DNA of 64,000 nt, from positions 20,168,001-20,232,000 of the forward strand of contig JAVTVX010000020.1 in NCBI GenBank assembly GCA_033439265.1, read 5' to 3'. The DNA is from Dillenia suffruticosa (Eukaryota; Streptophyta; Magnoliopsida; Dilleniales; Dilleniaceae). The position numbers were made by a program, and so were the translations under genes. Positions 1 to 12,299 of this stretch are shown piece after piece. Positions within the stretch are counted from its first letter, which is position 1, and every line of letters begins with the position of its first letter. A model generated the notes under the pieces. The model saw nothing but the letters and a program-made list of their open reading frames with translations, was not told the DNA's origin and made no database searches.

Positions 1-1116
1 CACTGTATACTCCCGACTATTAGTGGGAAGGGTTAAAATAGGAGCGGATGTCAACCGTTGTTTGAGCTCCTGGAAGCTCGCCTCAAAACGATCATCCCAA
101 ACAAACTTGACCCCTTCTGGGTCAATCGCGACAACGGAGCAACTATCCGGGAGAATCTCTCTACAAATCTGCGATTATACCCCGGCCAAATCGAGAAAAC
201 TACGAATTTCGGTAACTGTTTGTAGCTACTCCCACTTCACTATAGCCTCAACCTTCCGCGGATCAACATAAATACCCTCCGCGGAAACAATGTGCCCCAA
301 GAATCCAATTTATATAAGCCAAAACTCACATTTCCAGAATTTGGCATATAGCTGCTTCTCACGGAGTATCTGCAATACCACCTGAAGGTGCTCAACATGA
401 TTTTCATCACTCTATGAATATATCAAGATGTCATCGATGAATACGATGACAAACCGATCCAAGTAATCGTAAAAAACTCGATTCATCAAATCCATGAAAA
501 CAGCTGGGGCATTAGTCAGCCCAAATGGTATGACTAGAAACTCGTAATGACCGTATCGGGTGCGTAAAGCTGTCTTGGGCACATCTTCAGCCCGAATTCT
601 CAACTGATGATAACCTGAATGGAGATCCATATTAGAGAAAACCCTGGCTCCCTGCAGCTGATCAAACAAATCATCTATACGTGGCAGGGGATATCTGTTT
701 TTGATGGTGGCTTTATTCAATTGCCTGTAGTCCACACAAAACCGAAATGTACCATCCTTTTTCTTTACAAACAGTACCGGAGCGCCCTAAGATGAGATGC
801 TCGGGCGAATAAACCCTTTATCCAGAAGTTCCTGTAACTGAGTTTTAAGCTCTCTCAATTCAGCAGGTGCCATTTTGTATGGTGGAATAGAAATAGGATT
901 GGTCTCCAGTACTAAATCAATCTCGAAATCGAACTCCTGAACTGGTGGTAATCCGGGAAGCTCCTCGGGGAGCACATCTAAAAACTCCTGCACCACAGGG
1001 ACATTTTCAAGTCTCGGTCCTTCAACGGTGGTGTCGACAACATAAGCCAGATAAGCCGCACAACCATGGCGTACCAAGCGTCTGACCTTCATAACAGAGA
1101 TAATACTGCGGGGCAA
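1..1116 (-). pseudogene. Ty3/gypsy reverse transcriptase region (partial)
   Basis: The minus strand encodes the pre-RT linker (DLVLETNPISIPPYKMAP, near 900) and the RT fingers and palm ([20 protein letters not shown], then [18 protein letters not shown] and the catalytic [10 protein letters not shown] near 412-440). These are hallmark Ty3/gypsy RT motifs. The region reaches the window edge and is decayed, so it is part of the fossil element and not a host gene. Confidence 0.88.
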
Positions 1117-1513
1117 TACTCGTCTCTAGGTCCCGGAATACTAACGGTGGCTGCTCGGACCTTCTAAACTCAACCTCTTTCGTGAAACAATCCACGGAAG
1201 CCCAGTGTAAACTCAGCCAATCCATCCCTAAGATGACATCGAAATCCGTGATAAGGAGCGGAATCAGATCTGCCTCTAATACTGTCTCCCCAATTCCGAC
1301 CTCACAGCCCCTATAGACTGTATCTCGAATGATATGCTTGTCAAGAGGAGTGACTACCAGAATCTCCACATCAAGTGGCGAGAGAGGTCTATCAGAATGA
1401 CGAGCGAACGTGTCGCTCACATAGAAAAAATTTAACCCGGTATCTATGAGAATACGGGCGTCGATACCGAATATTCGCATGGTATCTAAAAGTAAGAAAA
1501 ATATCAACAACAT
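1022..1513 (-). pseudogene. Retroviral-type aspartic protease region of the gypsy element
   Basis: The minus strand reads RIFGIDARILIDTG, followed further on by VILGMDWLSLHWA. These are the active-site and flap/C-terminal motifs of Ty3/gypsy pepsin-like proteases. It lies between the gag zinc knuckle and the RT, as expected for pol order. Fossil. Confidence 0.8.
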
Positions 1514-1889
1514 TTAAAATATGAAGAAAAATTGAACGAATATATATATATCAAACTAGTTAAGCTTCTAAAACTTTAACTAGTCAAAACTGTACATCGA
1601 CACCATGATAAACAAAAAAGTTCATACAGAAAGTACAGCAAAAGTACTATACTGAGGGGTCTACGGGAGGATTATCCATAATAATATCAGGGTTTGCCTA
1701 TGCATCCTCCTATGTCATCGCAAACACACGAGCCTGGGCCCTAGGCTGCTGTCGCGACGATCTTGGCACTGTATTACTCCCGGCTGCAGTCCGAGGAGCG
1801 GTAAGAGCTGAGTATGCAGGTGCCCCCTGCTGGCCTATGCCAGACGTACCAGTACGACTCTGCAAAGTCGATCCTCCTCGACCTAAATC

Positions 1890-3088
1890 TAGGCAGACAC
1901 TCCTAACATGACCTTGCTTCCCACACTGGAAGCAAGTAACTGGTACTCTACATGCCCCAAAGGCATGGTGGCTGCTGCATATATGGCAGAAGGGAGGTCT
2001 CTGTGTAGTAAACTGTGTAGAGCCACTAGGGGCTGGTGCCCCAAAACCCTGTGGTCAAGGTCCCTGTCCCGGTATTGCTGGTCTGAAGCTAGAAGAACCT
2101 CTAGGATATCCAGAACCTCTACCCCTCTTCGACGACTGTCCACCCTATGACCCAGTCTTCCTCTTCTGGTGACTCTCCCTTTGTCTAGCCTCTGTTCAGA
2201 CGATCTCTTCTGTCCGATACGCTGAATCAATCACCTCTGATAGTGTAAAAGAGGGAGTCACCATCATATACTTCCTGATACTCAATTGGAGGCCATCTTC
2301 AAACTTGAACCTCATCTGAGCTGATGTAGCCATATCGGGGACAAAGGCCGCTAGTCGTCTAATCTCAGCCTTGTACTCTGAAACTGACCTCGTCCCCTGG
2401 CGCAAGTGCAGGAACTCCGTCCTCATCCTGTCCTGCTGGAACAGGGTAAAGTACCTACGGTCGAACTCTCATAGAAAGTCCTCCCACCGCAGAGTCTGTG
2501 TAACACTGTCACGGATAGCCTCCCACCACGAGAGGGCATCTTCGTCGAGGAGTCTCTCAGCAACTCTCAATCTGAGCTCCTCTGACAACCCCAAATCCGT
2601 AAGGATCCTACGAATCCTGTTGATCCAATGTTTCGCCGTTACTGCATCACTGGATCCTGAAAAGTCTGTGCATCCGAGCTGTCGAAACTCTTTCACCAAC
2701 TGAGTGAGCTCGTGGATTCGCCTCAAAGTAGCCGACGTCTCATCGATCGAAGTAGAAACGGAAGGGCCGGCCACCGAAGGAGGAATCGGTGCCGAAGGAG
2801 CAGGTACGGCCGCAGTTGCGGTCGCTGGAGTCTGTAGTGGAGGTGGTGGCATCTGTGCCCCATATCTACTGTACCACTCCTGCCACTGCCTCAAGGCATC
2901 GAGTAGTGGTGGAGGAATCTCGGCTGTAACTGCCGATGGAGGTGCTGGGGTGGCGCTGGTGAGCGTGCTCGAGTAGAGGAAGCAACCTCTGGTACTCGTG
3001 GTGCTTCAGGTGCCATAGGTGTATCAGGCACTGTAAGACCCTCAAGTGAGGCGAATCTAACACCCCTCCTACCACATCTAGGTGGCAT
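1890..3088 (-). pseudogene. Gag region of the gypsy element
   Basis: Starting near 3088 on the minus strand (MPPRCGRRGVRFASL), this holds a proline/alanine-rich N-terminus and then the retrotransposon gag domain (WINRIRRILTDLGLSEELRL, ALSWWEAIRDSV, FLHLRQGTRSVSEYKAEIRR). A CCHC zinc knuckle, CFQCGKQGHVRSVC, lies near 1895-1940. Gag forms the particle coat and binds the element RNA. Several frames are used, so it is decayed. Confidence 0.8.
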
Positions 3089-3360
3089 AATTCTACGAAA
3101 AGAATATATTGTTATTAGATAGAAATAAAGAAATAGGGTTAGTTGCTCCGTAACTAACCCCCTAAAAAAATGAACTATAATTCAAAGCATTTGAATGCGA
3201 AATAACGGGTTAGAAGCGTTATGTATTCAACTCCATAACCTAGAAGAACTTATATGCCTATGGCCAAGTATGAAACTTTAAATGACTGTATGAAACTCTC
3301 TAATGCATTGAGAACTTTTCATATACTTGGGAAAACTCTTACGACTATCTTTTCTCTAAT

Positions 3361-3378
3361 CTAGTCGCTCTGATACCA
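3361..3378 (-). other. Primer-binding site, initiator Met tRNA
   Basis: The minus strand reads TGGTATCAGAGCGACTAG just inside the 5' LTR, complementary to the 3' end of plant initiator tRNA-Met. Seven bases separate it from the LTR end. Confidence 0.85.
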
Positions 3379-3385
3379 ATAGAAC

Positions 3386-5948
3386 TGTCACTCCCCAAAT
3401 CGGGATCGTGAACAGCCGCCCGTTGCCCCTGGATGCTGGCTGTACTTTTATAGAAAATCGGGTAGAACCTCCCCATAAATCGGAAGTTTCCCGTGTACAA
3501 TTAAACCTGTTTAAGCAAAATCATCCTATAATTTAACAAATGGCCATCCCGGCCTCTCCAAAATTAACAAATTTCACTCCAAACATCCAGGACAACGCAA
3601 GACTATAAAATTTCTAGCAGTTCTAGCCACAGACCTCTACTGTCATGCCCAACTAGAGCATGAACAGCTGCCATACAGAGCGGACCTAACTTTTATCTTA
3701 TATACAATAATTTTCCCAAGTAACATTTAGATATGTACACTCGCATCAATGTAAATGAAATATGAGAGTTAAATTTTACAGTCATTCCAAAATAAGTACA
3801 CGGCCAACTACGGATCTCAATGTCAAGATCTCGCAGGGTCGAAACTAAATTAGAAGTAAATCTCACCGTCGGAATACCAAATCCGCTCTAGAGCCTGTAA
3901 CGTCGCTCTATCCCAATAAACCTGTCTAAGAAGGGAAAAGAGAGGGGTGAGTATCATGGGAAGATACTCAGTGAGTATCATGGGAAGATACTCAGTGAGT
4001 ATCATGGGAAGATACTCAGTGAGTGAGGGGGATAATATCAAGCATAAATAGTGTAGGTGAACCATTGGAGTGTCAAATAACAACATTCGAAACAAAGATT
4101 TACATTTCGTATCAAAATATGATATGTTTAGCAATTTAAAATCATTTAAATCAATCATACGATAACAAGCATGTATACATCCATTTAAAATCAAGTAAAA
4201 TCAGAGCGAGCCAAAAATGATCCTGACAAAGGTCAACCGAGATCAAGGATAGACGTATCGGGGGTTTTATTATGCATAGAATTTAAAACGCTCTCTACCC
4301 CGACATTGGCCATGAGTTCGCTGGGGCTAACTCATAAACGTGTATAGGACCCCGCCCGGTGCTAGACGGTGGCGTCACACACGTCCTCCCCCTGCGTGGG
4401 TTCAACCAGCCATGCCTATAGCCTTTAGAATAAATGACGTTTGCGGATACCTCCTGCAGAAGCGTATCCGGGCAACCCGTGTCTCTACAAACGCCCTTCG
4501 TAGTTACGGAATCATCATAGTATCACAAAGGGCACAATGTCCCACGGCACAACGTCCCACAAGTATCATCACATCATCGCATAACTAGTGGGCATCCAAC
4601 CCACGTAGTTCATCAAAAACATTTTAAATTTGCGTGCCAATATATCTTATCAATTCATTTCAAAACAGCATATCAATGCAACGGTATAAAATGAAATTTA
4701 TATATTTTTAAGTAATGACACAATTATTGTTTTATTTCAAACCATGGATGCATAGTCATTGTAAATATTATTCGAGACACTCTAATAATCACAAAACAGA
4801 TTTTAAATTTAATATCATACGTCAAATGAATGCAAATCAAAACATGTTTTATCAAAAATACGGCAGAAAACACATTTTACTATTTTATACAAGAGATTAG
4901 AGTCCCACTCACAGTATACGGGAGGACGATCACTCCATATTTTCAAAACCAATTCAAATCTGACCGCTCGAGTCTCCAATGAGATTTTCCTAATTAATCA
5001 TCACAATTCGATATCAAATAAGGGTCTAGTAATAGATCTTCAATTTTTTTCTTTCCAATGAATACTACCTAATTTGACAAAATTTATCCAAACGTTGAAG
5101 AGATTTCATTTCTCTCACTTAGGGTTCCTCAGATCTCAGATCTAGCTTTCGTTCGCCCGTCGATTTGGTCTAAAAGCTGAATGTTTCCAAATTCGAAATA
5201 ATGGTGAGTAATTTAAGTCCAACTACTAAAGAAATTCGAAACTTTAGTGCGAAAATCGAAACTTTGAGTCATTTACCTTCGCAGGGACTCGCGGACTGTC
5301 ACAGGCCTTCTCGGGCTACGAGTCGCGGGCCGCAGTGGGCCACGGGCCGCAATGGGCTTGCGGGCCTGGGGCCTGCGGGCTGTTGGGTCTGCGGGCTTGG
5401 TGGGCCTCGCGGGTTAAGGCTCGCGCTCGCGAGTCGGATCGTGCTCCGGAGCACGCTCGCGCTCATGCTGGCGCTGGCTCGCACTAGGTAGCGCGCAGGG
5501 CTCGCTGGAGATCGCGCGCTGTGGCGTGCTGGGCTCGCGCGCCGGCTCGAGGAGGCAGCACTGGAGCTGGTGCAGGGATCGCACAGCTCGTGCGCAGGCG
5601 CGCGGTCGTGTGCTCGCGCGATCGCGGGCTCATGCTCGCGCGGGGAAACGCACGCTGCAGTCGCCCGCGAAGGGGAGAGGGGAGCTGCTACCGAGTGCGG
5701 TGGTGTGCGCTCGCGGGAGGAGGAGAGAGCGACGGAGGGATAGAGAGAGAGCAGCGAGAGGTAGAGAGAGCGTGTGAGACCGAGGGAAAGAGGGAGAGAC
5801 AGTGAGAGAGTGAGATAGTGGTGGTGGTGGTTGATCGTGGTGGAGGAGAGCTACGGACTCGGCGAGGGACGACGGCGGGTCACGGGAAGGGGAAAAATCG
5901 GGGAGAGAGAAAGGGGAAGAATTAGGGCTTTAAGCCATAATTCGATTT

Positions 5949-5984
<36 letters not shown>

Positions 5985-5996
5985 GTTGGTGTTACA
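3386..5996 (-). repeat. 5' LTR of the gypsy element (2611 bp)
   Basis: On the plus strand it runs from TGTCACTCCCC to GGTGTTACA, giving the TG...CA ends typical of LTRs. It is clearly related to the solo LTRs at 8607-11042 and 19628-22414. Both minus-oriented copies share, for example, the segment around CGCAGATCTAACTTTCG (21975) and its match near 5135. The stretch 5280-5930 is very GC-rich and ends at a 30-base T run (5951-5980). Apparent ORFs here are low-complexity and not credible genes. Confidence 0.85.
3949..4020. repeat. Three tandem 24-bp units, each a hairpin, inside the 5' LTR
   Basis: Three exact copies of a 24-base unit at 3949, 3973 and 3997. Each contains GAGTATC, a 7-base spacer, and GATACTC, so each can fold as a 7-bp stem-loop. 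Related LTRs in this window carry a single hairpin at the matching place. Confidence 0.9.
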
Positions 5997-7959
5997 TGGG
6001 AAATGTGAATATTTTTTGTACTAAATTTTATCTCTGCAATAGTATATCAAGTCTGAAAAAGTTCAGGATGAATCCGATACCCTAGTGAAATGAAAATTTT
6101 ACATTTGTAAGGATACCTAGGCTGCATAGGCATATGTATGACCACTGCATGTTTGCTTGGTTATCGATCTAGAGAAACATAACTGATTAGAAATACATCC
6201 AAACAGACCCCATTCTTGAACTCACAAATCTCTGTGTGGAATATCAATTGATTGAAGAGGGATTGTAATAGGTGAAATGGGAAAGATGCTTGGTATTTAG
6301 CAATTATATAAAAAAACATTAGGAATGTGAAGTGAGTCCCAGAAAATGCAGCACAATGCTATGATAGTGGTGATCTCCATGTAAGATCAACTGCCTAGTG
6401 GTCGGAAGGACATATTATTGCCAAATGTCATATCTAAGGAACTTTCTGTTTAGTATGATATTTCGTAACTCTATTCTTGTCAATACATGTAGCTCCTAGG
6501 AAAGTTGCTGATCAGATAGGATATTTACCATGCTTCCTACGTTCTGGTCAATACATGTGGTTCATCAGGTCAAAAGTGTTGAGCCAAGGATATGATCCAA
6601 CTGTGATGACATCATGCATGATCTTTGATACTGTCTAGCCAGGCATGGATATTTAGTTGCTTTATGTCATTGTCATTGTGTATGAATAAAACAAGATGTT
6701 GCCTAAACTGATAATGATAAAAATTCAATGTTTTGTTTCCAAGCAGCTTCTAATTTGTTAGGCATGTTCCCTTTTTTGCTGTGCATGGAGTGGTTGATTG
6801 GCCATACATTAATGCCATCATCCTATTCATTGGCATTAGATTATTTTGATAATAATAACTTGTGATCAAAATGATTTTTATATTGTTGTGTGAGCTGGCT
6901 GGTTCAACTTCTTTATGAAAGAAGATAGATGTTTCCAATTATCTGTTGTGGATCCCATGTGCATAATAAGCCACATCCTTGCCTGTTTCTTCAATTTCAC
7001 ATTATCAGCTGTTATCTGAGATATCTCTTCCGGTGATGCTTCTATTATGTTTTGTTGGCTTGGTTTTCTTTTTATCATCACTCAATCTTTTCAGCTAAGG
7101 TTGTTATTGAATGAGTTGAATTCGCGGGCCTAGCTGGTCTGAAAAATCTTAGGCTTCCTGTAGAAGAATCGGTGATCTCCTCCGTCTTGACTGCTTCTTC
7201 AATACGGCTGTGTTCACTGGTTCCAGAAATTGGAATTTGTTATTACTAGGATTATGCTACACACATACGCATGTGAAGAAAATGCAAAATAAAAGATGTG
7301 TGCAAATAGATATTGATTGTTGTAGAGAGAGGAAAAAGAATCACTCAAAGAAAGCAAAAAATTTGAGAAAAATTAGAGTTTGCCGGTAGTTACCCAAATT
7401 TGAAAGAAGTTTTCTAAGTAATTTATTGTTGGACTTCTTATGTCAAGTTTTAATCAAGTGTGTGATACTAAAAAGCTAGGAATCCCGTGAGATATCCAAG
7501 TTCACCTTGTTATACACTAGCATGTGATATTGTCTATGGTCCTAAATATTACTCCTTTTTGTCGAACTTATGAGAAAGATTATAAATGAGGGATTGGTAA
7601 TATCTTGGCAGAAAAGTCGTAGCTTGGGGAGAGGGGGCGGGAGTGTGCATCCTGAATAGGGTCTTAGCTCAATTCTGGATATTCTTTTCTTGGATTGTGT
7701 TCAAATCCATGGCTGGTTTCTTTTTTCGGTCATACTATATTCGAATCCCAAATCATGAATTGAGAAAGGATTTACCCTTTTTTTTTGTTTCCAACTCTTG
7801 AAATTTGACAATAACCCATGGCTGGTTTATTGGGAAAGAAGAAAAATTGCTGTACCAAATTTTATATGTTGAACTGAGTTGTCAAAGAGTTCACCTCTTT
7901 CTGTGCAATTTAAAATCAGATTAACAAAATTAAAGTGGAATTTATTATGCTTAAAAAAC
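5997..7959. other. Intergenic, nothing recognised
   Basis: AT-rich DNA between the gypsy 5' LTR and the CACTA remnant. The only ORFs are short (about 60 codons, both strands) with no family motif that I recognise, and no splice-linked coding structure is visible. Confidence 0.6.
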
Positions 7960-8606
7960 CTATTTTCCGTCACTAAATCTATCGTAAAATACCATCTCGT
8001 TAATTTTTACCGACGGAACAGCAATCCGTCACTGATAATAGTGATGAAAAAAATCCGTTGCTAAAAATATCTGACGGAAAATTTCGTCACTGATTTTTGA
8101 TCCTTGAGACATATGCTCAACGACAAAAAAAAATCCGTCACTAAAAATATCCGATGGAAAATTCCGTCGTTAAAAATTGAAACCCTCAAACCCATGCACC
8201 CGCTGGCACGCGGCCTCATGCTCGCGAACACGCCCTGCCCATGGACCTACCCGCCCCAGCCCCATGCATGCACGCGCCCTGCCCGTGCATGGTAAAAACC
8301 GTTAACAATACCACAACTATTAGATCACAATGACACATCTATTTATATTCTTTTTTTTATTTCTTATCTTTATCACACAATTTTTTTAATAATAATAAAA
8401 TAAAATAAAATGATAATTTATTATAAAATAATAAATTAATAAATTATTATCTTAAAATAAAATAATAAAAATTTTTAACAAAATAAAATACTTTTATTTT
8501 TGTACAAAATAAAAGAAAAAGAAAAAGAAAAAAGAATTATTAAATAAAAAATAAAGAAATAAAAGAAATGAAAATAAAAAAAATAAAAAAAATCCGTCGG
8601 TAATCC

Positions 8607-11042
8607 TGTAACACCGAAAACTTTGGTATTAGAAAATTTTATTTAAGTTATTGTAAAAATGTAGAGGAGAATCGGAGTTGTAATCGATCTTTTGGATATG
8701 GAACGTAACAATTGAAAATTCAGTATTGAATTTTTTAATTTATTATTTCCTATAATTACCAAGTGTTGGACTTTTCAAATTGTGTGTATACAAATTATAA
8801 GGTATTAAATAGCTTGGTGGTGCAATAAATTTTTAGGAAACTTGAACTTATGGGTTCAAATCTTCTTGGAGACAAAGGACGAGAGATATTTCTTCCATTT
8901 ATAAGTGACAAAAGGTCTTGTGTTTGGATGAGTTGACTTGTGGATATGGACCTTGTGAGAGATAAGGGAACTTGTGATGAGTCGACTTGTGGAGACAAAG
9001 GACGAGAGATATTTCTTCCATTTATATTCTTTTTTTTATTTCTTATCTTTATCCCACTATAAGTAGGATTGAAATAAAGCCCCAAATCTCATTCTCTCTC
9101 TCTCCATTGCACGAACACTCTCTCGACTCTCTGTCTCTATCTCGACTCTCATCTCCCTCACCCCTCACTCTCCCCCTCTTTCTTTTGTGAAATCGATCAA
9201 CACTCTCCCCCAAACCCATAGATTTGAGCTCCCAAACCTCAAGCAAACTTGTGAAAGAATGGGGTGTTGAAAGAAATCTAGGGTTTGCCGAAAACGGAGA
9301 AAATCTAGGGTTTTTGAAACCCAACGGTCAAAGCTCAATCCAACCCCAAACTTGGATTTAGGTTCTTTGTTAGTGGATTTAAATTTGTTATTCAGATTTG
9401 AGGGATTTGTTAGGGAATACGAAACTAGGTTTGTGAATAAGAAAGAATTTGAGAAAAATTGTGAATGGAGATCATATGTAAATGCAAATGACATGTAAAT
9501 GATGGATTGAAAATATAGAATCTGGATTTGAGAAATTAGGGTTTGTGCTAAGTTTGGGGAAAACTCATAAACCCTAGAATTGGATGTGATTTAACATTTA
9601 ATTCATGTGTATTGTCTTATGATAATTCCATTGGAAATCAAGAAAGGGATTATCTTGAAATTGATTGTGATTTGGGAGTGTTCACCCTCCCAAGAGATGA
9701 GTAGATGATTATGTTGAATGTAAATGATAAAATGTTTTCAATTGTGAATTGTAAATTAAATTTTGAAAGAAAGTTTGAAATTGATTTGAAATGATTTGTG
9801 ATTGTGGTGTGCTCAAAATGAAATGTTGATAAATTCATGACTCTTGTATTGATCTTTAAATCTATTTGCACTATGTTACAATGGAATATTATTATGAATT
9901 GTGAAATTGCTCTCCTTTGTATATGAGCACAAAAGCAGAATGATGAAATGAATTTCTTGTAACATGGTGCTGGAAAAAATGGACTATAGTCTGGTGATAA
10001 GTCTTCCACGGACCGAGCCAATGGGGCGGCATGGCTAAGGCTAGTTTATAATGACGGCTTGGAGGTAGGCGGGATGGAGAGTCCCTCAAGCTGGCCGGAT
10101 GACGTGGTAGCACCCTACGAAAGCTCCGGGCCAACGCCAAGGATGGGGAAATATGTTTATATGAAAAATTGTGAAAAAATCGTTTGGCAGATTCTACCGA
10201 TAACCATTGATAGAATAGTAAATTTGGTAAACCCCAAAGTAATTGAAATGAAAATTCAATGTGTTTATTGATTTGGGGTATACGAGTCATCGTAGAATTT
10301 GATGTGAAATTGATTTATGCAAATGATCTTATTTGATGTATTGGAATATATTTGTTATATGAATTTGGCACCATCTCCCTCACCCCTCATTCATGTTCAG
10401 CATATCATTACACTCCACTCACTAAATATTTTTATACTTACCCCTTACTTTCAAATTTTTCAGAAGAAGTTTAGATTGGAGACATAGACGTTGTCTAGTG
10501 CCGTTGAAAAAGTATATTTTGTTGGCTTTCAATAGATAATAAACATGAGAATATTTTTTGTGAACTATGCTATGTGATCCGTGGAATGAAACTTTTTTGT
10601 ACATTTTGTTAAGTTTGGATTTGACAAATACTTATTTGATTTTCTTTGGGCAAGTATTGAAAAATCTCTACTTTTATGATGTAAAATTTTATTTAAATTG
10701 TTTAAAAATTTCTTTTGCAAGAAGTATTGTTTTCATTTGGAAATTTGGATTTATGTGGAGAATTATGAGTATATTTTGAACGTGTGAATTTATTTAAATA
10801 TTTGAAAATTTTTTGGAACGGCCGGATTGGCCCGATGCATACATGTTTGAGTAGGGATGGATTAAGCTGGTTCTTGATTGTATGAATGAATGCATGCTGG
10901 TTTAATTTGATGGTTTGATTATTTTGAAAAATAGATGGATATCGGAATGCCTTGCGCTACCTTAGAACATGGGTGGGATTCACACGTATTTAGGGTAATA
11001 CGGCAGTTGTCGCATGCTCGATGGGCGGGTCGTGGCGTGACA
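8607..11042 (+). repeat. Solo LTR of the long-LTR gypsy family (2436 bp), target duplication AATCC
   Basis: It runs from TGTAACACCGAAAAC to GGGTCGTGGCGTGACA, with AATCC immediately before (8602-8606) and after (11043-11047). No internal region is present, so it is a solo LTR left by recombination between the two LTRs. A TATA box, CTATAAGTAGG, sits at 9057-9067, placing the LTR promoter. It lies in plus orientation, opposite to its relatives at 3386, 12300 and 19628. Confidence 0.92.
8868..9054. repeat. Duplicated segment in LTR promoter region
   Basis: The stretch beginning GGAGACAAAGGACGAGAGAT occurs at 8868 and again at 8991, continuing through CTTCCATTTATA in both. The second copy then runs into a T-rich segment (9020-9054) that is identical for about 34 bases to 8342-8375 in the CACTA flank outside the LTR. 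Confidence 0.8.
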
Positions 11043-11414
11043 AATCCGTCACTAAAATTTTCGTCTGTAATCCATTGGTAAAATTTTCATTGCTAATCTG
11101 TCGCTAAAATTTTCATCGGTAATTCGTCAATGATAACTGTACATATTTTTTTAATTTTTTTTTTACCCTTCAGCACTATACCGACGGTTTAGCGACTAAA
11201 AATTTCCGTCACTAAAAATTTCGTTGGTAATCTATCGATGATAGTTTTACAGAATTTTTTTTTTCCTGTTTATCACATTAGCGCTGGATTAGCGATAGAA
11301 ATTTTTTCGTCGCTAATCTCTTGATTTTCAGTCTGACGTTAATCCATCGCTATTACCGATAGATTTTTTTCCTTCAGTGATTTTTCATTGCTGATGGCGT
11401 GTTTTCTTATAGTG

Positions 11415-12299
11415 TATACAAGGGTGGGACAAGAATAAAAACTGGTCCAAAAGATAAGTTGTTCAATGATCGAATGAAAATTGAGAAACACAAATGAAAA
11501 TGTGGCTTCTGAAATTTATTGTTAAGTGGCATCCTATTCCCATGATTTTCTTGGGCTTGAGAAATTGATTCGCTAAATGTTCAAAGATGATCTTCCTACT
11601 GTTTTATCAGAGACTTTATGATTGATTAAGTACCAAAAGCTATGCATGTGCATCTCAAGCTGTGATCCACAGTCCAAAATGGTGATTCTAGTTCCTAGTC
11701 GTTCCAATATGTGTCAACCTCGATTCAGCATAAATCAGCAAGTGGACATAATTCTCAAAGATTTACAAGGGGACAGAAATCAGCATCCGGTTTGAACCAA
11801 ACCGTGGAACATGGAATCTTACCGGACCGAACCATGATCAAAGGTTCAAAAATCATTGACCGGTCTACGATTCAAAAAATTATTGACTGATTATGGGAAC
11901 CGACTGTTTTTTTAATTAAAAATTAAAAATTGATAAATTATAATATTAGAAACAAAATATTATAATTATTTATTAAATACACCGAATTATGTGATATTTC
12001 AACTTTTTAATCTAACAAGTTGGCTAGTACATATAAATTTTTAAGTAAAATGATACACTTACAAAAACTGTAAAAATAATTGAGAGGTTCAGGTATCCGC
12101 CGAATTACATAGGTTTTGAACATACTTATGCAGCTCAATTTTTGAAAGCAAAAGTTGAGCTCAAACTCTCATTTTTCCTTTAATTTTTATAATTATTTTT
12201 TTTTTAACTTTTTCAGGATCCTTTAAATTTTGAATCAGAAACTAACGGTTTCAAAATCGAAACCAATGATACCTCAATTGATACCTCAAAAAAAAAAAA
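11415..12299. other. Intergenic, nothing recognised
   Basis: AT-rich spacer between the CACTA right end and the damaged LTR. The stretch 11785-12270 contains repeated CCGG-centred and GGTTC-type words (ACCAAACCG, ACCGGACCGAACC, GACCGGTC), which may be an eroded repeat that I cannot assign. Confidence 0.5.

Larger units (their letters stand above)
1..5996 (-). mobile_element. Ty3/gypsy LTR retrotransposon, 5' half (Tekay/Del-like), cut by window edge
   Basis: Reading on the minus strand, a long 5' LTR (5996 down to 3386) is followed by an initiator-Met tRNA primer site, a gag region with a zinc knuckle, an aspartic protease region and a Ty3/gypsy reverse transcriptase. The rest of pol and the 3' LTR lie beyond position 1. 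The order gag-protease-RT, the RT signature [10 protein letters not shown] and the long LTR point to a Tekay/Del-type chromovirus; the lineage is inferred, the superfamily is clear. The coding part is broken in several places, so this is a fossil. The base following the LTR at the outer end starts TGGGA, which would be the target duplication; its partner is outside the window. Confidence 0.88.
7960..11414. mobile_element. CACTA (EnSpm)-type non-autonomous DNA transposon remnant, split by a solo LTR
   Basis: About 1 kb of element remains: 7960-8606 and 11043-11414, separated by an LTR insertion. Both flanks are packed with degenerate subterminal motifs such as AATCCGTCACTAAAAAT, CGACGGA and their complements, in both orientations, as is usual for CACTA elements. 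The right end is ...GTTTTCTTATAGTG at 11401-11414, the complement of a CACTATAAGAAAAC terminus. I could not find the matching left terminus, so the left border is approximate and may be lost. No transposase is present. Confidence 0.7.

Noticed and set aside
5201-5805. Overlapping GC-rich ORFs with Arg/Gly/Ala bias
   Set aside because: They lie inside the gypsy LTR; several frames are open at once because of base composition.
6878-7081. 67-codon minus-strand ORF (QITADNVKLKKQARM)
   Set aside because: No family recognised, no neighbouring exon structure, composition like the surrounding AT-rich DNA.
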